Shown: piece by piece, positions 19,175-28,518 of the stretch
How positions within the stretch are numbered: the first letter of the stretch is position 1
Layout of the letters: the number at the start of each line of letters is the position of its first letter
NCBI RefSeq assembly: GCF_900460245.1
Contig: NZ_UHIP01000002.1
Span: 372,001-436,000, forward strand
Direction: 5' to 3'
From: Vibrio fluvialis
Lineage (GTDB): Bacteria > Pseudomonadota > Gammaproteobacteria > Enterobacterales > Vibrionaceae
Length of the DNA stretch: 64,000 nucleotides
The notes under the pieces: model-generated
What the model saw: only the letters and a program-made list of their open reading frames with translations
What the model was told of the DNA's origin: nothing
Databases searched by the model: none
Position numbers and translations under genes: made by a program

Positions 19175-20653
19175 TTAGAGCTCCAGTTGCTTCTCACGAA
19201 TTTTCTTGTCGTAAGCCTGTTCGAAAATTTCCCAGAACAGCTTTTCAAAACCGCGTTGACGGTTGGAAGTCAGCTCTTGGTAGTAGTTGCAGTACATGTT
19301 CCACGCCCACGCTTCATCCGAGGTTGTGCTGTTGTCTGTATTGCGTTTGTAGTGATGGAAACGGCGCAACAACACCTGCGGAGAGAACGCGTTCAGAATC
19401 TGATTCAGCGCTTCCGATGTCGCATGTTGCATTGCTTCGTTGTGGTCGCGCACGTTCTTCAGGCTTTCTGAAATCGCCGCTGGTGCAGAGAGGTGAACCA
19501 AACTCTTGTCGGCATCGTACATGGTGCGGATAGTTTGCTCGTAAGAGAGCCCCAGACGCAGTGGGTTATCTTCGATAGGTTGCAGGTTACGGTTCATGGT
19601 ACCAAAGCGACCCTCACTGACTTGTTGATGCAGTTCCAGCAAGCCTTTGACACACGCCTGCAGCGACTCACCCAGTTCCTGAGACAAAAAGTGCATGCGT
19701 TCCATGTCAGTGTCCTGACTAAGATCGATTCCCAGTCCCTGCAGCATTGGGCCAGTCAGCAAATGTTTACCGCCAGCGGAACTTGTGGCACTTTCTGCCT
19801 TAGCTGGTTGCAGACTTTTGGCGACTTCTTCTTCAAGAAGATCCAATACTTTTTCATCCATTATTAAGCCCTCTGATACGTTGTGAGTATTGATTTGTAG
19901 TGATGGTGCTGTTGTTTGTTGTAGCGGCTGATGCTCAGGCTCAATGTCGCGTTGCGCGGCATCATCTTTGCGCTGGCCAAAGCCCAGAATTTTTTTCAAT
20001 CGGATTGATGACGTCATTTCGTATTCGCTGTCTGCCTGCGGAGTAAATTTCAAATCATGAAGAACCAGGTTATCTTCCGGCACCAAGGATTGTGGCTTGT
20101 CACTGTCTTCTTTCAGCTCAACATCACGCAGCAGTGCATCGGCGTCGTCTTTGGCCTCAAGCAGCGCATCAAGTGCCAGTAGTGGATCGGCATTAACAGC
20201 AGGTTGATCGTCGTCCAACAGTTCTTCATCATCGAAAGGTTCATCCGCCAGCAGATCGACCTGATCGGCTTTAAACATCGCATCCAGCGGACCAGAATTA
20301 CGCTCATGATCGTCCGCATGACCAAATGACACGCGTAACTGGTAAGGCCCGACGGTGATTTCGTCTTTGTGTTCCAGCTTCGCCAACTGATCTTTACCCA
20401 GCGGCATGTGTGATCCATTCACATAGGTGTCACCACACAAATCGCGAACACAAAACGCACCATCAATCGAGACAATCGCGCAATGCTGCGGTTTCACGCG
20501 GCCTTGAGCATCTTTCAGTCGCCAGGTTGCCCATGATTCAGATCCGATGTTGCCGCCTTCTGCAGTCCAGTGTGACTGAGCGGTCAGGCCCGATTCGAGC
20601 AGTTGTACGTTAGCCACCTGAAGGATCAGTGACGTCTGAGTCATTGCGTTCAT
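19175..20653 (-). CDS. vasC: T6SS FHA-domain protein (VasC, TagH)
   Basis: 492 residues. An FHA domain covers about residues 28-110 (CAIVSIDGAFCVRDLCGDTYVN, GSHMPLGKDQ). An acidic, low-complexity stretch follows (EPFDDEELLDDDQPAV, about 138-153), then the TagH-type C-terminal domain with LRLGLSYEQTIRTMYD. FHA domains bind phosphothreonine, but no ThrE-type kinase gene is in the cluster, as in V. cholerae. Position matches VCA0112. A second in-frame ATG three codons in is an equally possible start. Confidence 0.92.
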   Translation of the reverse strand: MNAMTQTSLILQVANVQLLESGLTAQSHWTAEGGNIGSESWATWRLKDAQGRVKPQHCAIVSIDGAFCVRDLCGDTYVNGSHMPLGKDQLAKLEHKDEITVGPYQLRVSFGHADDHERNSGPLDAMFKADQVDLLADEPFDDEELLDDDQPAVNADPLLALDALLEAKDDADALLRDVELKEDSDKPQSLVPEDNLVLHDLKFTPQADSEYEMTSSIRLKKILGFGQRKDDAAQRDIEPEHQPLQQTTAPSLQINTHNVSEGLIMDEKVLDLLEEEVAKSLQPAKAESATSSAGGKHLLTGPMLQGLGIDLSQDTDMERMHFLSQELGESLQACVKGLLELHQQVSEGRFGTMNRNLQPIEDNPLRLGLSYEQTIRTMYDADKSLVHLSAPAAISESLKNVRDHNEAMQHATSEALNQILNAFSPQVLLRRFHHYKRNTDNSTTSDEAWAWNMYCNYYQELTSNRQRGFEKLFWEIFEQAYDKKIREKQLEL

Positions 20654-20656
20654 CTG

Positions 20657-21673
20657 TTATTGCCTCACTTGAATCAGAACGTGTTGGTCTTGCGCGTTGT
20701 CACCCAGAAACGAAGTCCATCCCAGAGCCACACCACTGTCAGCGGCCAGGCTCAGTTTTGGCGCTTCATCTTCATCCATGGTCAGCTCTACGTCGTAGGC
20801 CATCTGCTCACGCAAAATAAATTCCACCAATTTACACAGCGGTTGGTGTTCCTTACCGGAAGGAAGAAAATCGGCGAAACGCTCGCGCGACAACTTACCG
20901 ATACAGATGACAAACTTACCGTTGCAGTCCATCACTGATTCACCCACCATGCTGTCAACGCCCAGTTGAGCGTTCTGCTGCCCCAGCGACAATTGCTGGG
21001 ATTTGTCGATATGCACCTTACGGCGCACCCACTGGCGAATTTGCACATCCTGCAAATCGAAACAGTGGGCGATGATGCCGGCCACCACCTGCGGTGAGCG
21101 GCTACGTCCGGCCAAAGTGCCAGCGTAAGCCAGCATCTTGCACCAGTTGATGGGGGTCTCACCGCGCAAGTCGGTATCACCCAGCCCGACCAATGCAAAC
21201 AACTGAGCGGAAAAGGCGTCTTTAGCATCCGGCTGAAAGCGCACGTAATAGCGATACTTTCGCCAGATGCGATACACGAGGTTGATCAGCCGATTGTTAA
21301 AAAAATCGAGAAATGGCTGCTTAAAACCACCCGGCTCTTCATTAACCAGTTGCTCGATGATGAATCCTGGCAAGGGTGACTGCGCGCCAGACAAGCCAAA
21401 AAAGTTGGTCAGCATCACCAGGCGTTCATCTGCGCGCTCGTGCAGGGAATTGACGTCTGATGGCGAAAAACCAAGGCTTGGGTTTGCACTGAATACCAAC
21501 TGACACTGACGCTCCCACTCTTCCGACTCTGGGTTGAATTGCTGCAGTTTTTGTAACAATTCGACCAACTGATAGAAGTTGTAAGCACGTACATCACCAG
21601 GCAAGTGCGATTGGGGCACCAGCTGGCTGTCAGCCGTCATATCAACGGCTGCATTCCGGTCTGTGTTCCCCAT
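20657..21673 (-). CDS. tssG: T6SS baseplate protein TssG (VasB)
   Basis: 338 residues. Family segments include FSPSDVNSLHERADERLVMLTNFFGLSGAQSPLP split over residues about 55-88, and FLDFFNNRLINLVYRIWRKY. TssG forms the baseplate wedge with TssF and TssE. The start shown gives a 37-base overlap with tssF. The in-frame ATG at 21640 (MTADSQLVP) gives the more usual four-base ATGA overlap and may be the true start. Both have weak ribosome binding sites. Confidence 0.94.
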   Translation of the reverse strand: MGNTDRNAAVDMTADSQLVPQSHLPGDVRAYNFYQLVELLQKLQQFNPESEEWERQCQLVFSANPSLGFSPSDVNSLHERADERLVMLTNFFGLSGAQSPLPGFIIEQLVNEEPGGFKQPFLDFFNNRLINLVYRIWRKYRYYVRFQPDAKDAFSAQLFALVGLGDTDLRGETPINWCKMLAYAGTLAGRSRSPQVVAGIIAHCFDLQDVQIRQWVRRKVHIDKSQQLSLGQQNAQLGVDSMVGESVMDCNGKFVICIGKLSRERFADFLPSGKEHQPLCKLVEFILREQMAYDVELTMDEDEAPKLSLAADSGVALGWTSFLGDNAQDQHVLIQVRQ

Positions 21674-23406
21674 GTGTATTTCTCTTGGTTACTAACGTTG
21701 ATGACGACCAGCTCATGAAACGAATTGATGCTGGCGTAGAGCGCAAAAAAATGGCTCAGTACCGTGCCAAACAGATACAAATCGCCTTCTGAACCAAAAC
21801 CAGCCTGATCAATGTAGAGGGTCGATTGCAGGCCGCGCACGGGTAAGCCTCGCAGCATTTTGTCCACCGGTTGTGATTCGATTTTGCTGATGCCGTCCAT
21901 GCGCAGACGCGCCACACGCTCTGCCTGACGATCGACCAGCGCGCGAAAATCGTAAGCACGCAACACACAGCTGAGCGCATCTTTGGACAGCAGCGACAAA
22001 TAGTTGAGTGACAAGTTGGAAATCAGTGTCCACAGCAGGCTGCCATCAAGAACCGGACGCAGTGACTGCGACGGCACGGTGATGTTGCGAAACGTCGCAT
22101 ACGGCGGCGAGGTATCGGTCGGCTCACAAATGTCACCAATGCCCAGTTCCAACGGTAACAGACGGTTGGTGCAGGTCAGTTTGATTGACACCGCTTCATC
22201 AACATCTACCGACAAGGTTTCATCACCACGAATAAAGGACACAAATGAGTCAAAGCCGTCACCGCGAATGCTTTCTTTAATGCGTGTGCGGTAATACAAC
22301 GCCTGACGATGACGAACACGTTCTACTTCGTGCTGAAAGCTTTCAAATGAGGAGTACACACGCTTCTCGCCACGCACCCGTTGACCCGCTTGGCTGTTGT
22401 CCTGCCAACCCACCACGCTATCAACGCTGAACACTTCATAGTGCGCCGGATAGCGGCTTGACGGCACAATACGGTATTCCGATTTGCGACCATTGAGATC
22501 GATTGGGTCGGCATCATGTTCGAATAGGTTGATCACTGGGGTGCAATAGAGCTGAAAATTGTCCTTACGCACGCGAACGTCGGCAGGCAACGTTTTGGAT
22601 AAATGAATGTGCAGCGTGAATTCGCCGTGCACCGATTTTGGCAGTGCTTGCCCCAATCCCTTGAGATCAAAAAAGTGGAACGCTTCCGGAAATGACAGGT
22701 ATTCCTGCAAAATGCGGTAGCCTTCGTAAACATTAGTTGGATAAGGCAACAACGATTCGTCGCTCTTAAAGCCCACTGTTGCAAACGTATTACGCGGCAG
22801 AGTAAACACCGCACCATTCACTTCAACGGTGACTTTATCCAGATAGTGGTTGAGCCACAGATACAGCATTTGTGAACTGTACTTGTCCCCACCTAAGTAA
22901 AAACGCAAATCACCCAGTTCAGCATCACCAATCGAAATGTCGCCGTTCATCTTCATCACTAATTTAATGGTGGTTGCTTCGCGCGTGTGTTCCGCGTTGG
23001 CGTCCAGACAATGAAGCGGATAGAGAGCAACATCTCGACAGGTTCGAAAATGGCATTTAGTGCCAAACACGGGTTTGCTATCCAGTTGTGTGCCGCGTGT
23101 AATGGTCTGCTTTTCACTGACGCTTTTGTCCGGTGTAAAGGCCACCACACTCATGCTCGGCACGGGCCGCAAATAGTTCGGCCACAGCATGTTGATGATC
23201 GAGTGTGTCAGTTCAGGGAATTCATCTTCGACTTTTTCACGCAGACGCGCAGTCAGGAACGCAAAACCTTCCAACAGACGTTCAACGTCCGGGTCGGTTG
23301 TTCTGCCATGCAGAAAGCGCGACAGCTGAGGGTGAATTTCGGTAAATTCTCTCCCCTGCTCTTTAAGAAAAGCGAGCTCTTCCCTGAAATACTTGTCTTG
23401 AGTCAT
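21637..23406 (-). CDS. tssF: T6SS baseplate protein TssF (VasA)
   Basis: 589 residues, the standard length of TssF. The opening (KYFREELAFLKEQGREF) and the RLLEGFAFLTARLREKVEDEFPEL region, here at about 43-65, are family hallmarks. TssF is the main baseplate wedge component. It starts five bases after the tssE stop and overlaps tssG downstream. Confidence 0.97.
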   Translation of the reverse strand: MTQDKYFREELAFLKEQGREFTEIHPQLSRFLHGRTTDPDVERLLEGFAFLTARLREKVEDEFPELTHSIINMLWPNYLRPVPSMSVVAFTPDKSVSEKQTITRGTQLDSKPVFGTKCHFRTCRDVALYPLHCLDANAEHTREATTIKLVMKMNGDISIGDAELGDLRFYLGGDKYSSQMLYLWLNHYLDKVTVEVNGAVFTLPRNTFATVGFKSDESLLPYPTNVYEGYRILQEYLSFPEAFHFFDLKGLGQALPKSVHGEFTLHIHLSKTLPADVRVRKDNFQLYCTPVINLFEHDADPIDLNGRKSEYRIVPSSRYPAHYEVFSVDSVVGWQDNSQAGQRVRGEKRVYSSFESFQHEVERVRHRQALYYRTRIKESIRGDGFDSFVSFIRGDETLSVDVDEAVSIKLTCTNRLLPLELGIGDICEPTDTSPPYATFRNITVPSQSLRPVLDGSLLWTLISNLSLNYLSLLSKDALSCVLRAYDFRALVDRQAERVARLRMDGISKIESQPVDKMLRGLPVRGLQSTLYIDQAGFGSEGDLYLFGTVLSHFFALYASINSFHELVVINVSNQEKYTWGTQTGMQPLI

Positions 23407-23411
23407 GGTGA

Positions 23412-23849
23412 TTAAAACACTCGATACTTTCTGTTTTGATCCAGTAACAGACTGAACTGAACTTTCTTGTGTAATGCATCGCAGTTAATGCTGGCCACAA
23501 TGTGGAAACGCAGCGTTAAAGGATTGAAATGGTCCGAGTCGGCACGCACTAGTACCTGTTTTAAGCGCGGCTCATAACGTTCCAGACAATGCTGAATCGC
23601 CAGTTTGATGCGCAGCGACAAGTCCATGGTTTCCAAAGTAGCGTCGTTAAAATCCACTAACCCGAGATGCGGGGCGCTTTGAGCACCACCGATTCGTGTA
23701 TTGAGGATATTGGACACATTACGCTTAACGGATTCGAGTACATCCCATGCATCTGGCCCTTGGGTCAGAGACATGGGTTTAGCATTGGCTTCCAAACGTT
23801 CAAAGAAGCCAACACCAAATGCACTCTCTTCAGGTGCAATGTAAGTCAT
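23412..23849 (-). CDS. tssE: T6SS baseplate protein TssE (gp25-like)
   Basis: 145 residues, related to phage gp25. The family motif region SVKRNVSNILNTRIGGAQSAP (about 46-66) with LGLVDFNDATL follows the usual pattern. TssE nucleates sheath polymerisation at the baseplate. It begins three bases after tssC, matching VCA0109. Confidence 0.95.
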   Translation of the reverse strand: MTYIAPEESAFGVGFFERLEANAKPMSLTQGPDAWDVLESVKRNVSNILNTRIGGAQSAPHLGLVDFNDATLETMDLSLRIKLAIQHCLERYEPRLKQVLVRADSDHFNPLTLRFHIVASINCDALHKKVQFSLLLDQNRKYRVF

Positions 23850-23851
23850 GG

Positions 23852-25327
23852 TTATGCTTGATCCAGACGGCCTACCAGCGACAGTTCGAAGTTCGCCCCC
23901 ATGTACTTAAAGTGCGGACGAACAGCCAGAGAAACTTGGTACCAACCTGGATTGCCTTCCACGTCCATCACCTCGATTTTCGCGGCGCGAAGTGGACGAC
24001 GGCTGCGTACGTCTGCTGGCGGGTTTTCCTGATCGGCAACGAATTGCTTGATCCAAGCGTTCAGCTCACGTTCCAGATCCTGACGCTCTTTCCAAGCACC
24101 AATCTGTTCACGCTGCAGCACTTTCACGTAATGTGCCAAGCGGTTGATGATCATCATGTAAGGCAGTTGCGTACCCAACTTGTAGTTGGTTTCTGCTTCT
24201 TTGCCTTCTTTGGTGTTCGGGAAGATCTTGGCTTTCTGAATGGAGTTTGCCGAGAAGAATGCGGCGTTGTCGCTGCCCTTACGCATGGTCAGAGCAATGA
24301 AACCTTCTTCTGCCAGTTCAAACTCTTTACGGTCAGTGATCAGCACTTCCGTTGGGATCTTGCTTTGCAGCGCGCCCATCGATTCAAATACGTGTACTGG
24401 CAGATCTTCAACCGCACCGCCACTTTGTGGGCCGATAATGTTTGGACACCAACGGTATTTCGCGAAGCTATCTGTCAAACGAGTTGCGAATGCAAACGCC
24501 GTATTACCCCATAGGTAATGCTCGTGCGATTGGCTCACGTTCTCTGAATAGTTGAATGATTTGATTGGGTTCTCTGTTGGGTCATAAGGAACACGCAGCA
24601 GGAAACGAGGCGCCGTCAGGCCAATGTAACGTGCATCTTCTGACTCACGCAGTGCACGCCATTTGGTGTATTTCGGGCTTTCAAACGTAGACTTGATGTC
24701 TTTGATGTTTGGCAGCTCTTCAAAAGAATCGATGCCAAAGAATTGCGGGCCAACACTAGAGATAAAAGGTGCGTGCGCCATTGCGCCTAATGCGCCCATG
24801 TATTGCAGCAGTTTCATGTCCGGTGTTGATGGCGTGAAAGCGAAGTTGCCAATGATAGCGCCGGTTGGTTCACCACCAAACTGACCATAACCTGAGGAGT
24901 AAACGTGTTTGTATAAGCCAGATTGAGTTGTTTCTGGTGCAAATTCAAAGTCTTCCAGCAGCTCTTCTTTGGTGACGTGCAGCAAATCAACTTTGTTGTT
25001 TTCGCGGAAATCGGTACGATCAACGAACAGTTTCAAGCCACGCCAAGCCGATTCCATTTGCTGGTATTTCTCGTCGTGGAGAATTTCATCCATCTGCGCG
25101 CTGATTTTTTTGTCCAGTTCAACCAACATCTGGTCGACCAGAGATTTATTCACTGCTTCATCTAACTGGTTGCCACCAATCAGATTTTCAATAAATGCTG
25201 CAACACCTTTTTTCGCAACATCGTACCCTTCTTCGCTTGGAGCGATGCGGGTTTGCGCCATAATTTCGTCCAGCAGGCTTCCTTCAGCCAGCTGCGGTCT
25301 TTCCAGTACCGTTTCAGTAGTAGACAT
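23852..25327 (-). CDS. tssC: T6SS contractile sheath large subunit TssC (VipB)
   Basis: 491 residues. Family landmarks include the ESAWRGLKLFVDRTDF segment, the GVAAFIENLI helix near the N-terminus, and the C-terminal LRAAKIEVMDVEGNPGWY block. TssC pairs with TssB to build the contractile sheath in the cytoplasm and is recycled by ClpV. It lies 46 bases after tssB. Confidence 0.98.
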   Translation of the reverse strand: MSTTETVLERPQLAEGSLLDEIMAQTRIAPSEEGYDVAKKGVAAFIENLIGGNQLDEAVNKSLVDQMLVELDKKISAQMDEILHDEKYQQMESAWRGLKLFVDRTDFRENNKVDLLHVTKEELLEDFEFAPETTQSGLYKHVYSSGYGQFGGEPTGAIIGNFAFTPSTPDMKLLQYMGALGAMAHAPFISSVGPQFFGIDSFEELPNIKDIKSTFESPKYTKWRALRESEDARYIGLTAPRFLLRVPYDPTENPIKSFNYSENVSQSHEHYLWGNTAFAFATRLTDSFAKYRWCPNIIGPQSGGAVEDLPVHVFESMGALQSKIPTEVLITDRKEFELAEEGFIALTMRKGSDNAAFFSANSIQKAKIFPNTKEGKEAETNYKLGTQLPYMMIINRLAHYVKVLQREQIGAWKERQDLERELNAWIKQFVADQENPPADVRSRRPLRAAKIEVMDVEGNPGWYQVSLAVRPHFKYMGANFELSLVGRLDQA

Positions 25328-25373
25328 CTTTTTGTTCCTGATTAATAATTAATGACAAAAGTATCAAGTCAAC

Positions 25374-25883
25374 TTAGGCTTGAGTTTGCTCTTCTGACTC
25401 ACTAACAAGACTGAGTTCTGCCAGCAGTTTCTCGCGCGACTCTTCCGAGTTCAGCAGATCTTGCAAGCGCTCACGGAACGCAGGAATGTTGCCCAGCGGA
25501 CCTTTCAGTGCCACCAGCGCCTCACGTAACTCAATCAATTTTTTCAATTCAGGAACTTGCGAAGCCACAGAATCTGGGGAGAAATCCGCAAGGGATTTGA
25601 AGCTCAGTTCCACCGGTAGATCGGCGTTTTCATCTTCACCCAGTTTGTTCTTCACTGTTGTCGTCAGTTTGAGATTGCTTTCACGCATTACGGCTTCAAA
25701 GTTATTCTTATCCACAGAAACGGTTGAGCGCTCTTCTACTGGCGTCTCTTCTGAATGGCCTTTGAAATCACCAACCACTAAGGTTTTTAATGGCAATTCC
25801 ACTTCAGCCTGTGCATCCCCAGTCGCAGGAATATACTTAATATTAATGCGCTCTTTAGGAGCTACACTTCCTTCTTTAGACAT
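25374..25883 (-). CDS. tssB: T6SS contractile sheath small subunit TssB (VipA)
   Basis: 169 residues starting MSKEGSVAPKERINIKYIP, the family length and opening. The open frame extends upstream to 25955, but the ATG at 25881-25883 has GGAG eight bases before it and matches the conserved N-terminus. TssB carries the helix that ClpV recognises. It is probably the first gene of the long structural operon, because 381 AT-rich bases precede it. Confidence 0.97.
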   Translation of the reverse strand: MSKEGSVAPKERINIKYIPATGDAQAEVELPLKTLVVGDFKGHSEETPVEERSTVSVDKNNFEAVMRESNLKLTTTVKNKLGEDENADLPVELSFKSLADFSPDSVASQVPELKKLIELREALVALKGPLGNIPAFRERLQDLLNSEESREKLLAELSLVSESEEQTQA

Positions 25884-26264
25884 ATAACGTCTCCAAATAC
25901 CTATGCCAGTCGTTGTCAATGAAATAGTTGTGTAAATATCTGATTGATAATACACATTAGAAATATCTTAATTATCTTATTTGATTTTTAGTAAATATAA
26001 CTTCTTGAAATTGATTAATTCACCCGACTTCTCGTCAGACAAATATAACCATTGAATAATACAAGTTAAACTTACATATAAACTTTTATTTATAAAACTA
26101 TGAATAAAGAGACAAGCCAATCTCCCTATTCCTGATATTCGAAAGCGAGCATATTCTATTCATTTAATAATGTTTTGTTGCACAAAAATCACAAGAATAT
26201 GATCTTCACCCCAAAAACGATTACTTTTATCACACTTATTATCTATCGCTAATATTGAAATAAA
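25884..26264. other. AT-rich intergenic region upstream of tssB
   Basis: 381 bases without a gene, markedly richer in A/T than the flanking coding DNA. It probably holds the promoter of the tssB-vasL operon and may be a site for a silencer such as H-NS. No operator, CRP site or sigma-54 site was convincing. Confidence 0.6.
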
Positions 26265-27272
26265 CTAAATATCCCAGAACAGATCATGGTTATAAAAGTC
26301 GACATTTTTTTTCAGGTTTAATTCTAATGTATCTGCCGCAGTCTCTTGCTCAGAGGTAATACGTGGTGCCAATTGTTGATACTTTTCAGCCACTGCAGAA
26401 TGGAGATTTTCTAAGCGGTCCGTCCCCGCCGTTTCCAGATACAGATCGAAGTAAGCTTTTGCTCGCACCAAGTCGGTTTCCACAAACGGATAAGCTTCTC
26501 CTTGTCCGCTGTAAATGAAACCCAGTGCGGCTAGCGATGTGAGATCTCCGGCCTGCAAGGCCTTCTGGCGCCATTCGAATGCTTCTTCGTAGCGACCTTT
26601 ATCTTCCAACAAGTTGATATAGGCGCGTATTGCCGGAACATAACCTGTTTTAGCCGCAGCCAGATACGTTTCACGCACTTTGGTGTCACGAGAACCAGGC
26701 ATCATATATGAGCCAGAACCACTTTCTATCCGTCTGGCCTGCTCCATTAATGCTCGCGGATGATGAAAAGCCATTGCTTTAACCAGGTAATATTCTGAAA
26801 GTTCTTTATTGCTTGAATGGTAGTACTGCGCCAATTCAAACAAAGCTTGCGCCGGGTTAAGCTGCCCCAAGCGAATCAGCGTGTCGTGGTATTGATGCTG
26901 CCACTGCTCGCGTTCCTTTTTACTCAGCCATTGACCATTCTGATACAAATGTTGCATCGCGTGGCGGTTACCGCCTTGTGCAGCCTGAAGCAAATATTCA
27001 CGGGCTTGCGGCGGGGTACGAATCGTCGTCCGATAGTTGGAAAGTTCCATAGCATAAAGGTAAGCCGCATCAGCATTGCCATTGTCCGCTGCGTGTTTCA
27101 GATACTGGCGAGACTCAACATTTTTAAACTGGGCGCGCAATAAGCGACCACTTTCGAACGCCTGCTGCGCGTTCAACAACTTGGCATCGTAATCTTCACC
27201 ATGCGTAGCAAAGCTCGTCACGCCAAAGGAGAGAACAAGAGAAACCAGACAAGACTTAACCAATGTTGACAC
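26265..27272 (-). CDS. Sel1-repeat protein of the T6SS cluster (VCA0106-like)
   Basis: About 335 residues from the GTG at 27270-27272, which has AAGGTGGT four bases upstream and yields a signal peptide (LVKSCLVSLVLSFGVTSFA). The body consists of Sel1/TPR-like helical repeats with the pattern A-x-(A/G)-x-Y-x-Y-A (NGNADAAYLYAMELS, AAQGGNRHAMQHLYQNG, AAKTGYVPAIRAYINLLE, ALQAGDLTSLAALGFIYSGQG). Sel1 proteins are adaptors for protein complexes. It overlaps the PAAR gene by 17 bases, so expression is coupled. Its T6SS role is unknown to me; the position matches VCA0106. The open frame reaches 27341 but that part lacks a ribosome site. Confidence 0.8.
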   Translation of the reverse strand: MSTLVKSCLVSLVLSFGVTSFATHGEDYDAKLLNAQQAFESGRLLRAQFKNVESRQYLKHAADNGNADAAYLYAMELSNYRTTIRTPPQAREYLLQAAQGGNRHAMQHLYQNGQWLSKKEREQWQHQYHDTLIRLGQLNPAQALFELAQYYHSSNKELSEYYLVKAMAFHHPRALMEQARRIESGSGSYMMPGSRDTKVRETYLAAAKTGYVPAIRAYINLLEDKGRYEEAFEWRQKALQAGDLTSLAALGFIYSGQGEAYPFVETDLVRAKAYFDLYLETAGTDRLENLHSAVAEKYQQLAPRITSEQETAADTLELNLKKNVDFYNHDLFWDI

Positions 27273-27540
27273 TGCTACCACCTTGTAACACGCCACCACA
27301 ATCCACTGCATCGCCAGCTCTTGCTGCGGGCTTGCCATCAATCATCACGGTTGCAGAGCCTGCCGCAATACTGCGCGGGTGAGCTGGATTTTTCGGTTTA
27401 TCATGCGGTGCAAGCGGGTCCCCCTGACGAGCGGCAGGAATGCCATCAATTTTGACCGAACCCGAACCCGCAGTGACCGGAGTCGGAGGGAATCCATCAT
27501 GTGCTGACCCGATATGCCCGACTACTATGCCATTTCCCAT
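27256..27540 (-). CDS. PAAR spike-tip protein
   Basis: 94 residues made of PAAR repeats (GHIGSAHDGFPPTP, GIPAARQGDPLAPH, GKPAARAGDAVDCGG). His and Cys residues such as H9, H14, H46 and the DCGG cysteine are placed as in zinc-binding PAAR domains that sharpen the VgrG tip. It is the first gene of the cluster on this strand and matches VCA0105. There is no extension, so effectors must ride by other means. Confidence 0.95.
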   Translation of the reverse strand: MGNGIVVGHIGSAHDGFPPTPVTAGSGSVKIDGIPAARQGDPLAPHDKPKNPAHPRSIAAGSATVMIDGKPAARAGDAVDCGGVLQGGSSVNIG

Positions 27541-27963
27541 AACAAACTCTTCTCTGAACCATCATTAAAATATGTGTGGCTCTTATAAAAGCAAAATGTA
27601 TACCCATTGTTTATCCAGCAACTGGTTAAACCAGAACATAATCAGGCAAGTTATTGCCCATAACAAGCAATACATTACCCAAACCAATACAAAAATTTGC
27701 TCGATGGTTTATCAATGTCAGAGAAATGAAATTTAATAAAGTAAAAGCTCTAATAAATCATCACAATATACACATTTGTCATTTAATTGATCAATTTTGT
27801 GGCTGAATATCACTTCTAGTCGATAATAAATATATTAATAATGTCTTATTTTTGAGAGAAAATATAACTCTATATATTGAGTAAATAATTACTTTTCATT
27901 TTTAATTTAATTCATCTAGTTGAATATTATTGTTTGATATTTCTAAAATATATTTTCCTAATA
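27541..27963. other. AT-rich regulatory region upstream of the T6SS cluster
   Basis: 423 bases with no gene and very high A/T content. It contains an interrupted palindrome CTGGTTAAACCAG (27622-27634) and a sigma-54-like element (27646-27660, described separately). It likely carries the promoter of the PAAR-Sel1 genes. Confidence 0.6.
27646..27660 (-). promoter_or_regulatory. Possible sigma-54 promoter upstream of the PAAR gene
   Basis: On the minus strand TGGGCAATAACTTGC keeps the essential GG and GC with ten bases between them and the TT before GC. The CAC after TGG is not kept. It lies about 105 bases before the PAAR start. A much weaker match than the one before vgrG. Confidence 0.35.
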
Positions 27964-28407
27964 TTATTGCCGTTCATCTTTGGGTGAATCCATAACCACC
28001 ATGGTTGTAATCGATTGCACTTGTAGACATTCTCCTAATACATCAGCATGAAAACGTTTATAAGCCGAGAGGTCCTTTGTTTCAACCCGAAGCAGATATT
28101 CATTCATTCCGGTAATGTTATGGCATTCCACGACTTCATCTGCAAAGCGCACATGATCTTCAAAACTCAGTTGCGACTTTTTAGTATGGCTGTTCAAACC
28201 AATTGAGACGTAGGCAATAAACCCAACATTCAGTTGAGTTTTATCCAACACCGCACGATAGCCTTTGATGACCTTCTTACGTTCCAGCTCCTGAACTCGA
28301 CGCAGCGTGGCTGAGGGCGACAAACCCACCCGTTCCGCCAACTCTACATTGGAGATTCGGCCGTCTTGCTGCAACTCACGCAATATTCTTTCGTCAAACT
28401 TATCCAT
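27964..28407 (-). CDS. Lrp/AsnC-family transcriptional regulator
   Basis: About 147 residues starting MDKFDERILRELQQDGRISN, with an AsnC-type helix-turn-helix (ISNVELAERVGLSPSATLRRVQELE, about 18-42) and the C-terminal RAM ligand domain (HNITGMNEYLLRVETKDL). An in-frame ATG three codons upstream (28416) is possible. It is divergent from a LysE-family exporter and probably controls it in response to an amino acid, a common pairing. Confidence 0.9.
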   Translation of the reverse strand: MDKFDERILRELQQDGRISNVELAERVGLSPSATLRRVQELERKKVIKGYRAVLDKTQLNVGFIAYVSIGLNSHTKKSQLSFEDHVRFADEVVECHNITGMNEYLLRVETKDLSAYKRFHADVLGECLQVQSITTMVVMDSPKDERQ

Positions 28408-28518
28408 TGCCACCATCCATTGCTAAAAACTTCAATAATACACAAATATAAGCACAAAATTGCGCTCAGCTACCATTACTATTTTTCATATGTTTTGATG
28501 ATGAATGAGTAACTTTGT

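Noticed and set aside
25890-25910. TGGCATAGGTATTTGG on the minus strand before tssB as a sigma-54 promoter
   Set aside because: The -12 GC is missing and the element overlaps the ribosome binding site of tssB.
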